From: a virus
IMG/VR virus record: IMGVR_UViG_3300032308_001684
Span: 31,849-95,848 of that record
Strand: one strand, 5' to 3'
Length of the DNA stretch: 64,000 bases
The notes beneath the pieces were generated by a model, which saw only the letters and a program-made list of their open reading frames with translations, was not told the origin of the DNA and did not search any database. The translations under genes and the position numbers were made by a program. This document shows, in pieces, positions 1 through 8,428 of the stretch. Numbering within the stretch: the first letter of the stretch is position 1; each line of letters starts with the position of its first letter.

Positions 1-598
1 CTTGATCACTTTCCTCATCGCCGTTGCCATCACTGTCGCCTTCACCATCTAAATGGTCATCCAGCAATTTGTCAATCAAACTACCAATGTCAATTTTTTC
101 AGCATTCTCATACAAGATGTCATAGATTTCTTCTGAGCTCTTGTTTTCGTATTTTTGATCATACAGGCAAGGCACTGATGTAATGAACTCGCCCACACGA
201 TGTTTCTTCAAGTCTGCATTGACACAATAGTCATTGGCAATGTTGAACAGCATTGGGTCGCGATCGCCACGACGTCCAAAGTGATCATACACACAATGCA
301 GGACCTCATGCCCAAACAAGAATTCAATCTCTTTGGGTTTGAGCATTTCAATAAAACGGGTATTGTAATAAAAGTGGCGACCATCTGTGGCGGCAGTGCT
401 ACACCACTCATCTGCGTTTACCAACTTCAAACGGGTGGCCAAGTTACCAAAGAAACTGGCACGGAGCAACAAGCCCACACGAGCAGTGACCAATTTTTCA
501 CGCACAATCTTGTCCAGTTTGGGATCCATAGGACCCAGTAGATTGGCAAATTTTTTAGCGTCGTCTTTGTTTGTGGAAGTTGCGGTTTTTGTAGACAT
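1..598 (-). CDS. Putative metallopeptidase / VWA-like partner of MoxR (N-terminal part)
   Basis: This ORF starts at ATG 598 behind an AAGGAG ribosome site and runs off the left edge, so only about 199 residues are visible. Residues 97-101 read HEVLH, a zincin-type HExxH motif, in a helical context typical of the putative metallopeptidase domain that precedes a VWA-like domain in DUF2201-type proteins. The visible end is rich in Asp, Glu and Gly. A MoxR ATPase follows upstream at 1275-2369; MoxR and VWA-like proteins commonly work as a pair in complex remodelling. The pairing is inferred from neighbourhood; the substrate is unknown. Confidence 0.75.
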   Translation of the reverse strand, partial: MSTKTATSTNKDDAKKFANLLGPMDPKLDKIVREKLVTARVGLLLRASFFGNLATRLKLVNADEWCSTAATDGRHFYYNTRFIEMLKPKEIEFLFGHEVLHCVYDHFGRRGDRDPMLFNIANDYCVNADLKKHRVGEFITSVPCLYDQKYENKSSEEIYDILYENAEKIDIGSLIDKLLDDHLDGEGDSDGNGDEESDQ

Positions 599-622
599 GA
601 ATGCTCCTTAACTGTATGTAAT

Positions 623-651
623 ATTATAGCAAAAATGCCATTATCGGTCAA
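623..651 (-). promoter_or_regulatory. sigma70-type promoter
   Basis: TTGACC at 646-651 and TATAAT at 623-628 are separated by 17 bases. It sits 25 bases in front of the metallopeptidase start and belongs to the recurrent promoter family of this phage. Confidence 0.8.
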
Positions 652-994
652 CCGGGTACTTTAGGGTAAAAAGCGTGAGTTCTTGCTGGCTTTTTACGTA
701 GATACGTAGATCGTTGTGGCCATTGGTCCAACTCCAGTTGATGTTTACTGCATCAGGTTGGCTGGGCTCAGTGCCTGGATTACTGTACCTGTGGATCACA
801 GAGAGATATTCTTTGATGTCAGCCCATTGGCGTATTTCGGCACTCCAGCCATAGATGTCAAAAAAGTATTTCTGCGCTTCAGTAAAATGCATAGGGCCAT
901 TCCAGGCGCTCATGCGGTTAGAGAAGATTATCGCATATTCAAAATACTTGCGATAACTCCAGCGTCCGTCCAGTTTGACTATTTTATATTTCAT
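641..994 (-). CDS. Phage protein of unknown function, 117 aa
   Basis: No family recognised. The protein is aromatic-rich and ends in a segment (IYVKSQQELTLFTLKYPVDR) that resembles the C-terminus of its upstream neighbour at 991-1230, so the two may be diverged paralogs of one small phage family. Its start overlaps the stop of that neighbour by four bases, implying coupled translation. The promoter for the next gene overlaps its 3' end. Confidence 0.6.
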   Translation of the reverse strand: MKYKIVKLDGRWSYRKYFEYAIIFSNRMSAWNGPMHFTEAQKYFFDIYGWSAEIRQWADIKEYLSVIHRYSNPGTEPSQPDAVNINWSWTNGHNDLRIYVKSQQELTLFTLKYPVDR

Positions 995-1230
995 CGTTGG
1001 TATTTAAGGCCAAAAATGATTGCATCATGCGGACTGGCAAAATAGAAATCTAACTGCCAAACATTGGTCTCATGTTTACCCAGTGCAGGTGTTAGATAAT
1101 GCCAACGATCACTGGGTCGACCAAAATCTTTGACCACAGCTCGAAGCATCGATTGTACTTCATTGTGATTGTATGGTGCAAAAACCACCCGGATGGGTGG
1201 TGGGTAAGAAGAGTGGGTTGAGTCCGACAT
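991..1230 (-). CDS. Small phage protein, FxFxxPHDA family
   Basis: About 79 residues from ATG 1230. The C-terminus FYFASPHDAIIFGLKYQR matches that of the protein at 29752-30003 (FRFENPHDAMLFALRW), which marks a small paralogous family in this phage. Function is unknown. The chosen start lies inside a strong hairpin (1215-1266), so either its translation is controlled by folding or a later start is used. A TTG at 1263 is an alternative start. Confidence 0.55.
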   Translation of the reverse strand: MSDSTHSSYPPPIRVVFAPYNHNEVQSMLRAVVKDFGRPSDRWHYLTPALGKHETNVWQLDFYFASPHDAIIFGLKYQR

Positions 1231-1266
1231 AGCCCTATGTCTCGTTTCCGATAGTGGACTCAACCC
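1215..1266 (-). promoter_or_regulatory. Stable hairpin over a start codon
   Basis: GGGTTGAGTCC at 1215-1225 is perfectly complementary to GGACTCAACCC at 1256-1266, and an inner GACATAG/CTATGTC stem lies at 1226-1241. The ATG of the gene ending at 991 is in the inner stem. There is no T tract, so it is not a classical terminator. Confidence 0.7.
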
Positions 1267-1274
1267 TGAACCAA

Positions 1275-2369
1275 TTAAGAGTTCTGACTTGCGCTGAGAA
1301 TGTACTTGCCGTACCGCTGGTGAAACTCGTCAAAGTTCTTGAGTTTGGTAGGCTGGAACGGTAAGTTGTATGTGGTCAGTGCAATACGAGCACCCATCAC
1401 AACCAACTCTGTTTCAAAATTGTCCATCATGTAGCGGAAGAAATTGTCCGACATGGCATGGAAGTCCTTGTCAGCAACCTTGCGTTCAATGGCACCCTTG
1501 AGCTCGTAGCACATGCTGATAACCAAACTGTACATGGCTGACACTTCTTTGATCTGCAGATCCTTGACCTTGCCTGCTAGAATATCTTCAGGCTTGGGCA
1601 TGCGACCAGCAATCTTGCGGTGTGCCATGAACTTCACTGCCAGACCTTCGCCCACAGCACCAGCAATCAAGTCAGTGTAAGTGGTTTCGTCCACATCTTC
1701 ATCGGCTAACAATTCACTGACAAAGGTCCACGAACGTGGTGTGGCAAAACTACGGCTTGCAGATTTTGCATCAAAGTCGTACAAATCTTGCTTGGCAAAA
1801 CTCAAGTAACCAACCACGTCTTTGTGGATGTCATTGCTTACTGCCCACTCTTGCCACACAGGAAAGTCAACTCGCATTTCCAAGTGAACGAAACGGTTTG
1901 CCAGTGGAGTGGGCATACGATAGGTAACGCCTTTGTCACTCTCACGATTACCAGCCGCAACCATGACCACATTGTCAGGCAACATGTATTTGCCCACACG
2001 GCGATTCAGCACCAGCTGATAGGCCGCGGCCTGTACAGCAGGAGCCGCAGAGTTCATCTCGTCCAGGAACAATACTACCACAGGATACTGAGCAGCCGTT
2101 TCTGCATCGGGCAAGTCAATGGGAGGAGCCCAGTCCATGACATTCTTTTCTTTGTTATAGAAAGGAATACCGCGGATGTCTGTGGGGTCCATCTGTCCCA
2201 AACGCAGGTCGATCATGAGACCGCCAAGTTCGCGAGTGATGTCTGCCACAACTTCTGATTTGCCAATACCGGGAGGGCCCCAGAGGAATAGTGGACGCTT
2301 TTTAGAAAAGCATTTTTTGATGGATTTGCGGGCACCAGTCGCGGTTACGGTGCGGTGTTCAAATGACAT
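1275..2369 (-). CDS. MoxR-family AAA+ ATPase
   Basis: A 364-residue AAA+ protein. The Walker A motif GPPGIGKS is at residues 31-38, Walker B LFLDE at about 101-105, followed by sensor and arginine-finger regions (GNRESD, ANRFVHLEM). Overall order and length fit MoxR ATPases, which use ATP to remodel or activate partner complexes in the cytoplasm, usually with a VWA-domain protein. The metallopeptidase/VWA-like gene 0.7 kb downstream (1-598) is the likely partner. A promoter lies 33 bases upstream. What the pair does in this phage is not known. Confidence 0.9.
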   Translation of the reverse strand: MSFEHRTVTATGARKSIKKCFSKKRPLFLWGPPGIGKSEVVADITRELGGLMIDLRLGQMDPTDIRGIPFYNKEKNVMDWAPPIDLPDAETAAQYPVVVLFLDEMNSAAPAVQAAAYQLVLNRRVGKYMLPDNVVMVAAGNRESDKGVTYRMPTPLANRFVHLEMRVDFPVWQEWAVSNDIHKDVVGYLSFAKQDLYDFDAKSASRSFATPRSWTFVSELLADEDVDETTYTDLIAGAVGEGLAVKFMAHRKIAGRMPKPEDILAGKVKDLQIKEVSAMYSLVISMCYELKGAIERKVADKDFHAMSDNFFRYMMDNFETELVVMGARIALTTYNLPFQPTKLKNFDEFHQRYGKYILSASQNS

Positions 2370-2401
2370 AGGGCTTGGTCCTTGTTGTTGATGATTCTAC
2401 T

Positions 2402-2430
2402 ATTGTATGTGAAGTTGATTTTTCAGTCAA
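2402..2430 (-). promoter_or_regulatory. sigma70-type promoter for MoxR
   Basis: TTGACT at 2425-2430 and TACAAT at 2402-2407 with a 17-base spacer, just ahead of the MoxR start. Confidence 0.75.
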
Positions 2431-2432
2431 CC

Positions 2433-2684
2433 TTAGCTAAACTCGTAAAATTTAACTGTGGGATCTAGACTACGAAGTTCTTGCGCCGCGGCAGTGAGTT
2501 GACGGTAGCGAGCTTGTACTTGACTGCGAGGCAGTTCGCCATCGCAAGTGAGATTTTCTGGTGAAAGATCGCTGTCGATCATGTTGGCAATGCGTTGATT
2601 GTCTTGACCAATGACCATGGGCTTGCCGCCAAAGATAGCGTTCCATTGATTCTTTTGATCTAGGTATTTTTGCAGTGATTTCAC
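2433..2684 (-). CDS. Phage protein of unknown function, 83 aa
   Basis: No family recognised. A soluble, Gln- and Asn-rich 83-residue protein with a basic N-terminus. A promoter lies 33-61 bases upstream and another (for MoxR) directly downstream, so it is a single-gene unit. An AGGAG site (AGGAGCCC) precedes the ATG. Confidence 0.6.
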   Translation of the reverse strand: MKSLQKYLDQKNQWNAIFGGKPMVIGQDNQRIANMIDSDLSPENLTCDGELPRSQVQARYRQLTAAAQELRSLDPTVKFYEFS

Positions 2685-2716
2685 AGTAGGGCTCCTGTTT
2701 GTTTAACTTAGCCTAT

Positions 2717-2745
2717 AGTATAGCAAAATGGGTATTTCTGGTCAA
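2717..2745 (-). promoter_or_regulatory. sigma70-type promoter
   Basis: TTGACC at 2740-2745, AGAAAT directly after it, TATACT at 2717-2722, spacer 17. Drives the 83-aa gene at 2433-2684. Confidence 0.85.
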
Positions 2746-2751
2746 CCCCGT

Positions 2752-2776
2752 AAAAAACCCTGCATACAGCAGGGTT
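2752..2776 (-). terminator. Rho-independent terminator of the porin/Tct operon
   Basis: AACCCTGC (minus strand, 2769-2776) pairs with GCAGGGTT (2756-2763) around a five-base loop, followed by six T. The hairpin overlaps the stop codon of the PP-loop gene and closes the operon that starts at about 8372. Confidence 0.85.
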
Positions 2777-3986
2777 ATTCTAGGTAATACTTTATTTGTA
2801 ATCGTTTGATGCCTTGTTCTAAGCCGCCTCTGTGTTTGACCCACTCGTCAGGTAAAGCACTGTAAGTTTTTATATAACCGTTAAACCAATTCTTGGTTTC
2901 ATTGGGAGCTTGTTTTTGCATCCATTTGTACGACGGGTGTATAAGTCGACCACCTTGTTTGTCCTCGTGATAAGTCAAAAAATTCCAATCGGGATAAATG
3001 GTGCAGTTGATGGCATTTCGATCCAGCCACCACTTCTTGTCATTAAACCAAGTGTTGACATGCAGTGCTCTGGCAGTTTTGATATCGAATCCTCTAGGCC
3101 CAATTATAGGAACAGATTTGTCTTTTTCAAAATCAACAAAGATGTCTGTGCGATAGCGTATCTGTGACAACGTTTTCAACAAAAGATGACATTGTTTTAT
3201 CTTCAACTCAGGATGGTCGGGATCGTCATAGAACTGTTCGTGATGCACCAACGGATCGGGATTTTCTTGATCTCTAGGCTGTGGAGCATGAGCATAATGA
3301 TCTTCAAAATAAAAATAATGCTTCTGTGCATCAATATCGTAATCTATATGTGGCTTGGCTTCTCCCCAGACAAAGCAGATTTTTTTACCTTGTTGTCTAA
3401 CCTTGTGCCATCTTTCAAATCGATTTTCTAAATCGTAGTGTACATGTATCTGTCCAAGATTATGAATGTTATTGCATTCTCGATATGAACGTTGTCGTAG
3501 ATCTGAATCTTGAATACATGACAACATCAAATCACTTATGTCATTGACAGTGACCAATGTTTCAGAATCCGCAGGTAGTTTTTGTTCTAGGTAAGGCAGT
3601 GCCGCTTGAAATATTTCGCTAGCCATGAATTGATCCTCACCACCCAGTCCTTTGGCCCAATGTTGTAGATATATTTCGTCAATGTGTATACCATTGTTAA
3701 TAAAGCTATCCAGTACTGTGGTACTGTCTGCGCCACCACTGAACATGATAACCACATAATCAAATTGATCTCTAATGGCCTGCGCTCGTTCGCGATACAT
3801 TGTTCTGATATCTTTTTCTGGCTCTGCGGTCCAGTCTTGTTTAGAAAAAACTTCATTGTTAAAATTCCAGGCAACTTCTTGACCTGTGGCCATGCTGTGT
3901 TTGATAGCATCTAGTTTGCTATAGAACTTTTCTTCGCCTACTTCAAAGAATCCATGTTTGTTTAAGTGACTGTTGGTGTGAAACAT
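2775..3986 (-). CDS. PP-loop ATPase, paralog A
   Basis: A 403-residue protein with an N-terminal lead of about 75 residues, then the PP-loop SGGADS at residues 83-88, placing it among ATP pyrophosphatases of the asparagine synthetase / nucleotide alpha-hydrolase fold. These adenylate a substrate and release pyrophosphate. It is clearly paralogous to 20819-22003: both share the order FY-V, FYSK, ATGQ, WNFN-EVFS, EP, RAQ-RD-DY and then the loop followed by SFINN-IH-DE. Length and motifs do not match QueC, MnmA or TilS. It is the last gene of the porin-TctA-TctC-oxygenase operon. Substrate unknown; the same pairing with TctC at the second locus suggests it acts on something linked to that uptake. 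Confidence 0.75.
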   Translation of the reverse strand: MFHTNSHLNKHGFFEVGEEKFYSKLDAIKHSMATGQEVAWNFNNEVFSKQDWTAEPEKDIRTMYRERAQAIRDQFDYVVIMFSGGADSTTVLDSFINNGIHIDEIYLQHWAKGLGGEDQFMASEIFQAALPYLEQKLPADSETLVTVNDISDLMLSCIQDSDLRQRSYRECNNIHNLGQIHVHYDLENRFERWHKVRQQGKKICFVWGEAKPHIDYDIDAQKHYFYFEDHYAHAPQPRDQENPDPLVHHEQFYDDPDHPELKIKQCHLLLKTLSQIRYRTDIFVDFEKDKSVPIIGPRGFDIKTARALHVNTWFNDKKWWLDRNAINCTIYPDWNFLTYHEDKQGGRLIHPSYKWMQKQAPNETKNWFNGYIKTYSALPDEWVKHRGGLEQGIKRLQIKYYLE

Positions 3987-3987
3987 A

Positions 3988-4899
3988 TCAGTATTTTAAA
4001 AAGGCTACCAAGCCGACACGATGCTGATCAGTGGTTTTTTTAACTCCGTGAAAAGTTGCAGGGGTCATGCACTGTGCTTGATCACAGTAATCAAATCCAG
4101 GAAACAATATGATTTGTTTGCGCTGGTCAAACAAAGAATCTATGGGACGAGCAGGTTCTTCATGCTCCTGGCCCAAATCAATAAATCCCCCAGGTTGATT
4201 TTCAAACACCCATGCAGTGAGTATGCTGTTGTCAGCGTGACGGTTGACCAGTGAATCATCAACAAAAACACTTCCTGGTGGATTGTGATTGAGTCTGAAC
4301 ATGAGATTAGACCTCAGAATATTAGCACTCATGCCTATCTTGCTTGCCACAGGCTCTAATATATCAACTAACTGATCAAACAGTTTTTGAAACTCTGTGT
4401 ATAGTGTTTGATGTGCTGGTCCAGGCGCCGCCGGCATTTCTTGGCCAAATTGATACCAGTGTCTTTTTACCGAATCAAAATATCCATGATCACGATCGTG
4501 AAACTTGTAACTGTAACGATGACTAAACTTTGGCAGACTTTGATATAACTCAAGATACATGTTGATCAACTGACTGGCGTCAAATGCCCAGGGTTTGGGA
4601 ACAACTGCATATCCATTTTTAAACACAGGATCAGCTGAGTTATACAGAGTTGCAGATGAGTCGACGATCACTGTGGAGTAGTGTTTTTCGATGATGTGCT
4701 TGACAGCTACACTACGGCTAACAGGCTCACCGTTGTTGACCAAGCACACAGAGTGATCTGTTGGAATCTTGTCTAAAAACTCTGACAGATATTTCTGTGT
4801 GCCATGGCTGTATTGATTGTAACTATTTCCAAAGTAAGGCAAATGCAAATCATAGTTTGAATGCATTGGCCTTGGATGAACATTGACTCGTGTGGTCAC
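3988..4899 (-). CDS. 2OG-Fe(II) oxygenase-like protein
   Basis: 303 residues. The C-terminal double-stranded beta-helix signature is visible: HAD at 221-223 (iron-binding His and Asp), a second His at 284 in ATFHGVKK, and Arg 294 in HRVGLVAF for 2-oxoglutarate. Such enzymes hydroxylate proteins, nucleic acids or small molecules using O2 and 2-oxoglutarate. The stop of the TctC gene lies one base downstream and the PP-loop gene begins immediately after the stop, so the three are co-transcribed. Substrate not deducible. Confidence 0.75.
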   Translation of the reverse strand: MTTRVNVHPRPMHSNYDLHLPYFGNSYNQYSHGTQKYLSEFLDKIPTDHSVCLVNNGEPVSRSVAVKHIIEKHYSTVIVDSSATLYNSADPVFKNGYAVVPKPWAFDASQLINMYLELYQSLPKFSHRYSYKFHDRDHGYFDSVKRHWYQFGQEMPAAPGPAHQTLYTEFQKLFDQLVDILEPVASKIGMSANILRSNLMFRLNHNPPGSVFVDDSLVNRHADNSILTAWVFENQPGGFIDLGQEHEEPARPIDSLFDQRKQIILFPGFDYCDQAQCMTPATFHGVKKTTDQHRVGLVAFLKY

Positions 4900-4900
4900 T

Positions 4901-5797
4901 TTATTTTTTGAAGGACTTGAAATAGTCTTCTACCAGCTTGAACTGTTGTGCAGGAGTTGCCCCAGCTGGCACACCACGTTTGTCTGCACCTGTGGCAAAG
5001 TGTTGCACAAATACTGGGTTTTTGTCGATGACATTGGTGATGATAGGACGAATTTTATCAGTGTCAACGTTTAATCCAACTGCCACACCCATGTACCCGG
5101 CACCGGCCACAGAGCTATTTTTGCGAAAATCGTCAATGCTGATTTGATTGTTGCGGGCGGCCTTGCCAATGCCAGCTGTGGTAAAGAAACATGTGCCACC
5201 AGCTTGCACCACAGATGCCGCGTTGGAGAACTGTCCAACAAAATCAACTTCTTTGGAAATCAAGGCCTGCATGAGTGCAGGGTTTCCTTTGTATTTGACC
5301 ACTTGGATATTTTTGTTGACATCGGCCACGATCTGTTCTGCAATGGAGCCATTGATGTCAGGCGCGGCAGTGATGCCCAATTTGCCCTTGCCACTCTTCC
5401 ATTGATCCATGGCGTCACGCACAGGTTTCATGCTACAGGCCTGAAACTGACTTTGATAGGTAATGACCAACACTGTTTTTTCTGTCAGTGGCACAGTGCA
5501 TGCGCCAGGATGACCTGGTTCAATCATGCCCAAAGCCTGATTGCCAAGTAGATATTCAAACACAGCAGGCTTGTCGGAGTTGGACTTGATCCAGTTTTCC
5601 AGTCCTTTACAGTTGTCAAATCTAACTAAATTAGTTTTGTATCCATTTTTTTCCAACTCATCCTTGAAGGCCAAGTTGATTCTATCTGTCAGCCCACCTG
5701 GCGGCAAGCTAACAATTACATTGATTGGCTCCTGCGCCATCACAGTCATTGCCATTACGGACAATAGTCCAGTTAAAAAAAGTTTAAGTGCTTTCAT
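4901..5797 (-). CDS. tctC: Tripartite tricarboxylate transporter binding protein (Bug/TctC), copy 1
   Basis: 298 residues with a Sec signal peptide (basic MKALKLF, hydrophobic core, cleavage near residue 22 after MAQ-like AMAQ). The mature part has the Bug fold pattern: an N-terminal segment VSLPPGGLTDR, a central ITAAPDINGSIAEQIV and VKYKGNPALMQAL followed by VDFVGQ. TctC proteins bind carboxylates in the periplasm and hand them to the TctA/TctB membrane pair. TctA is directly upstream (8-base gap); no TctB is seen. It has four Cys in the mature part, which is unusual for the family. Bug proteins are most abundant in Burkholderiales. Confidence 0.85.
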   Translation of the reverse strand: MKALKLFLTGLLSVMAMTVMAQEPINVIVSLPPGGLTDRINLAFKDELEKNGYKTNLVRFDNCKGLENWIKSNSDKPAVFEYLLGNQALGMIEPGHPGACTVPLTEKTVLVITYQSQFQACSMKPVRDAMDQWKSGKGKLGITAAPDINGSIAEQIVADVNKNIQVVKYKGNPALMQALISKEVDFVGQFSNAASVVQAGGTCFFTTAGIGKAARNNQISIDDFRKNSSVAGAGYMGVAVGLNVDTDKIRPIITNVIDKNPVFVQHFATGADKRGVPAGATPAQQFKLVEDYFKSFKK

Positions 5798-5805
5798 TTT
5801 TTTCC

Positions 5806-7119
5806 TTAAAAGTAAAGTTGTATCAAGTTGTAAACCACGGATTGCATACTGGCTCCTAAAACAAATACAAACACCATGGGCATGACGTCTTTGTTACGCA
5901 GAGCAAATCCCACAATCAAGCTCACAATTAGGGTTGATAGATACAGCAGTAGTTTCTGTGAGGACCATGCTTCCACACCCAAACTTAAAACTATCACAGC
6001 TATCAACATCCATATAAATCTCTTATCCAAGAGTTTTTGTGCCACGGTTCGACCCAGGGTAGCCAAGGGCCAAGACAGTGTCAGTCCCACAGCACAAGCT
6101 GCCATGAACCATGACGCTAGTATAACATAATTATTGATCAAGAACGACCCCAGTGTAAAAATTGCACCAGAATCAATCATGAGATCATAGATAATGGCTT
6201 CGCTGGCAATGATAGGAATACCAAACAACAACAGTGGAATCAGCACACTCATGGATCCGGCATTGCTGGCTGTTTCACTAGCCACAACAGCGGCTAGATT
6301 GGGGTTTTGTTTGCTGGGACGGTGTTTCTGCAACCATTTTTCAGATGTGTATGCGGCACTGCTACCCATGATGTAACTCATTCCAGGCACCAGGCCTAGA
6401 ACGTAACCTATCACAGAACCTCTGATCATTGGGCCGACATACTGTTTGTGATGATCCACAGTGCGTATTTCATTGTTGGATGGTTTGATTTCTAAGTTTC
6501 TCAACAGTTGAGGTATGACATAGATGCCGATTAGAAATGGCAACAAGGGTAGGCCACTGTACAAGTCTGCCCATCCGCCGGTAAAGTAAATTTTTTGAGT
6601 GTAGTAGTTATAGCCCACAGCACTGAGCGCAAATCCTGTCAGCATAAATGCAGTGTTTTCCCACCAGCGATTGGCGCCTGACAGTGCAATACAGATCACT
6701 GTGACAGTGTAAAAAACTATCTGCCAACGGCTGGCAAAGATTTCTGGAAACGACAACAACCAGCTGACAATAAAATAACTGGCACCCAGCGCAATCACAC
6801 TGCCCAACATTCTGCCCAGAGCAGTGAGTTGGATGGCATGTTGGGTAAGACCGGCCTGTGCTAGATTACTGCTTTCCTTGCTGGCCGGTATGGCGCTGAC
6901 TTCGCCCGGTACCCCAAAATACAAACTGGGGATGATGTCAACAAAGTTTGATATGGTAATATAAGCCACATAGAAGATCATGAGATGCAGTGGGTTCCAT
7001 CCCACCATCCATGTGTACAAGATGGCCAATAGATGTGCAGGCCCCAGCCCAGGCACAATGCCAGTGGCCACTCCAGCCAGACAACCGGCAACAAATATAG
7101 ATATAGTAATCAGATCCAT
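5806..7119 (-). CDS. tctA: Tripartite tricarboxylate transporter large membrane subunit
   Basis: About 437 residues from ATG 7119 (a GTG at 7146 is possible). Strongly hydrophobic with about ten or more membrane segments. The hallmark GIVPGLGP near the N-terminus and the repeated VPGMSYIMGSSAAY in the second half match the twin Gly-Pro motifs of TctA. It is somewhat shorter than the usual roughly 500 residues. TctA forms the inner-membrane channel for periplasmic carboxylates using a cation gradient. It sits between porin and TctC genes. The small subunit TctB is missing, so it may borrow the host's or act with TctC alone. Confidence 0.88.
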   Translation of the reverse strand: MDLITISIFVAGCLAGVATGIVPGLGPAHLLAILYTWMVGWNPLHLMIFYVAYITISNFVDIIPSLYFGVPGEVSAIPASKESSNLAQAGLTQHAIQLTALGRMLGSVIALGASYFIVSWLLSFPEIFASRWQIVFYTVTVICIALSGANRWWENTAFMLTGFALSAVGYNYYTQKIYFTGGWADLYSGLPLLPFLIGIYVIPQLLRNLEIKPSNNEIRTVDHHKQYVGPMIRGSVIGYVLGLVPGMSYIMGSSAAYTSEKWLQKHRPSKQNPNLAAVVASETASNAGSMSVLIPLLLFGIPIIASEAIIYDLMIDSGAIFTLGSFLINNYVILASWFMAACAVGLTLSWPLATLGRTVAQKLLDKRFIWMLIAVIVLSLGVEAWSSQKLLLYLSTLIVSLIVGFALRNKDVMPMVFVFVLGASMQSVVYNLIQLYF

Positions 7120-7134
7120 AAAACTTATATATAG

Positions 7135-7162
7135 GAACAGGTGCACAAGGCACCTGTTTTTG
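7135..7162. terminator. Hairpin between porin and TctA
   Basis: AACAGGTGC and GCACCTGTT form a nine-base-pair stem with a five-base loop. The T-rich flank is on the plus-strand side, so on the minus strand it may act as an RNA stabiliser or partial attenuator between the porin and the transporter. Confidence 0.5.
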
Positions 7163-7180
7163 TCATTCTAAAAATTCAAA

Positions 7181-8329
7181 TTAGAATGTGTGTGTGATAC
7201 CTACACCATACGCTGTTTGCTTGCCACCTGCATTTACTACAGATTGATACTGGCTGGAGCTCAAACTATTAACGTTTGCACCACCACCACCGTAGGCAGC
7301 AAATCCAGCTGTACCGTTGTTGTCTTGCTGAGAAACAAGAGCGTAAATTTTGGTACGCTTGCTCAAGTCCTTTTCAACGCCAGTGCTCCACATCTTGCTT
7401 TGGTTGGCAGTTGTGACTTTATCGTTGAACTGATAGTGACCCAAGAACACAGCGGTATCAGATGTTACTTGATAACGAGTGCTGAGCTGTTTGAGATCAA
7501 ACTCGGAATTGGCCTGTCCTGAGATTGAAGGATTTTCAATCTGTGTGTAACCACCGCGCACGATCCAACGATCAGTGATACGATAGCCGCCGCCCAGGAA
7601 CTGATACTGGCCAGTTTTTACACCTGTGGCGCTCTTGACTTCGTAGTAACCTGCTGTGGCAATATACGGGCCTTTATCATACAAAGCACCAATGCCAATG
7701 CGCTGACCGTAGTCCATGTCGCCGGCTGTGTTACCAAAACCATACATGGTACGCACAGTGAGACCGTTCCAGTTGGGTGATTGCCAAGAAGCAATGTTAG
7801 AACCATATGTTCCACCGGTCATTGCGCTGACACCAGTTTTGGCAGTGGCAGTGCCGTTGAAGGTAGAACCATCGGCAAAGTACACCAATGAGCTACCAAA
7901 TCCCATGCCACCACGAACGTCCTGCGCATTGAAATATTGATAGATTGGCATGACCTGACGACCCAGGCGCAGTGTACCTAGATCTTTGTTGGCCAAAAAC
8001 ACATTGGATTCACGAGCAAATACACCATTGGCAGCGCCTGTACCAGAGCTGACACCTTGTGTACCATCAGCTGGATTGATTTGGCTTTCAAGCAAGAAAC
8101 CTGCTGAGTTGCCGCCACCAAGATCTTCTGTGCCACGGAATCCTAAGAAACTGGTAGAAATAGGTGAGCTGGTGATGTGTGTAAGACTTTGCTTGTTTGT
8201 TCCCACGTTGTTGGCATTGATGACTCCTAAATCAAGTCGACCAAATACTTGAACATTGGATGATTGTGCTAGGGCAGAGCCTGCAACGGCCGTTGCCATG
8301 GCACCTGCGATAACGAGTTTTTTAAACAT
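7181..8329 (-). CDS. General Gram-negative porin (Burkholderiales type)
   Basis: 382 residues. A Sec signal peptide (MFKKLVIAGAMATAVAGSALAQ) precedes SSNVQVFGRLDLGV, the typical first strand of trimeric 16-strand porins of beta-proteobacteria. The chain has alternating aromatic/Gly beta strands and ends in THTF, the terminal Phe that is recognised by the BAM complex. It would sit in the host outer membrane and pass small anions. A promoter lies 43 bases upstream and TctA follows, so it could feed the periplasmic binding protein. A porin in a phage genome is unusual and points to gene capture from the host. Confidence 0.92.
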   Translation of the reverse strand: MFKKLVIAGAMATAVAGSALAQSSNVQVFGRLDLGVINANNVGTNKQSLTHITSSPISTSFLGFRGTEDLGGGNSAGFLLESQINPADGTQGVSSGTGAANGVFARESNVFLANKDLGTLRLGRQVMPIYQYFNAQDVRGGMGFGSSLVYFADGSTFNGTATAKTGVSAMTGGTYGSNIASWQSPNWNGLTVRTMYGFGNTAGDMDYGQRIGIGALYDKGPYIATAGYYEVKSATGVKTGQYQFLGGGYRITDRWIVRGGYTQIENPSISGQANSEFDLKQLSTRYQVTSDTAVFLGHYQFNDKVTTANQSKMWSTGVEKDLSKRTKIYALVSQQDNNGTAGFAAYGGGGANVNSLSSSQYQSVVNAGGKQTAYGVGITHTF

Positions 8330-8371
8330 TAAATTTTCCTTTCGAAAGTTGTTAAAATTACTACCAAAGTA

Positions 8372-8400
8372 ATTCTAACAGATTACTTACCAGGAGTCAA
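8372..8400 (-). promoter_or_regulatory. sigma70-type promoter of porin/Tct operon
   Basis: TTGACT at 8395-8400 and TAGAAT at 8372-8377, spacer 17. It lies in the 99-base gap before the porin start. Confidence 0.75.
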
Positions 8401-8428
8401 GCACTGGCAGTAATTTTTCTTTAGGAAA

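Noticed and set aside
2775-3986. QueC assignment for the PP-loop proteins
   Set aside because: They are about 400 residues with a long N-terminal lead and lack the QueC zinc Cys cluster.
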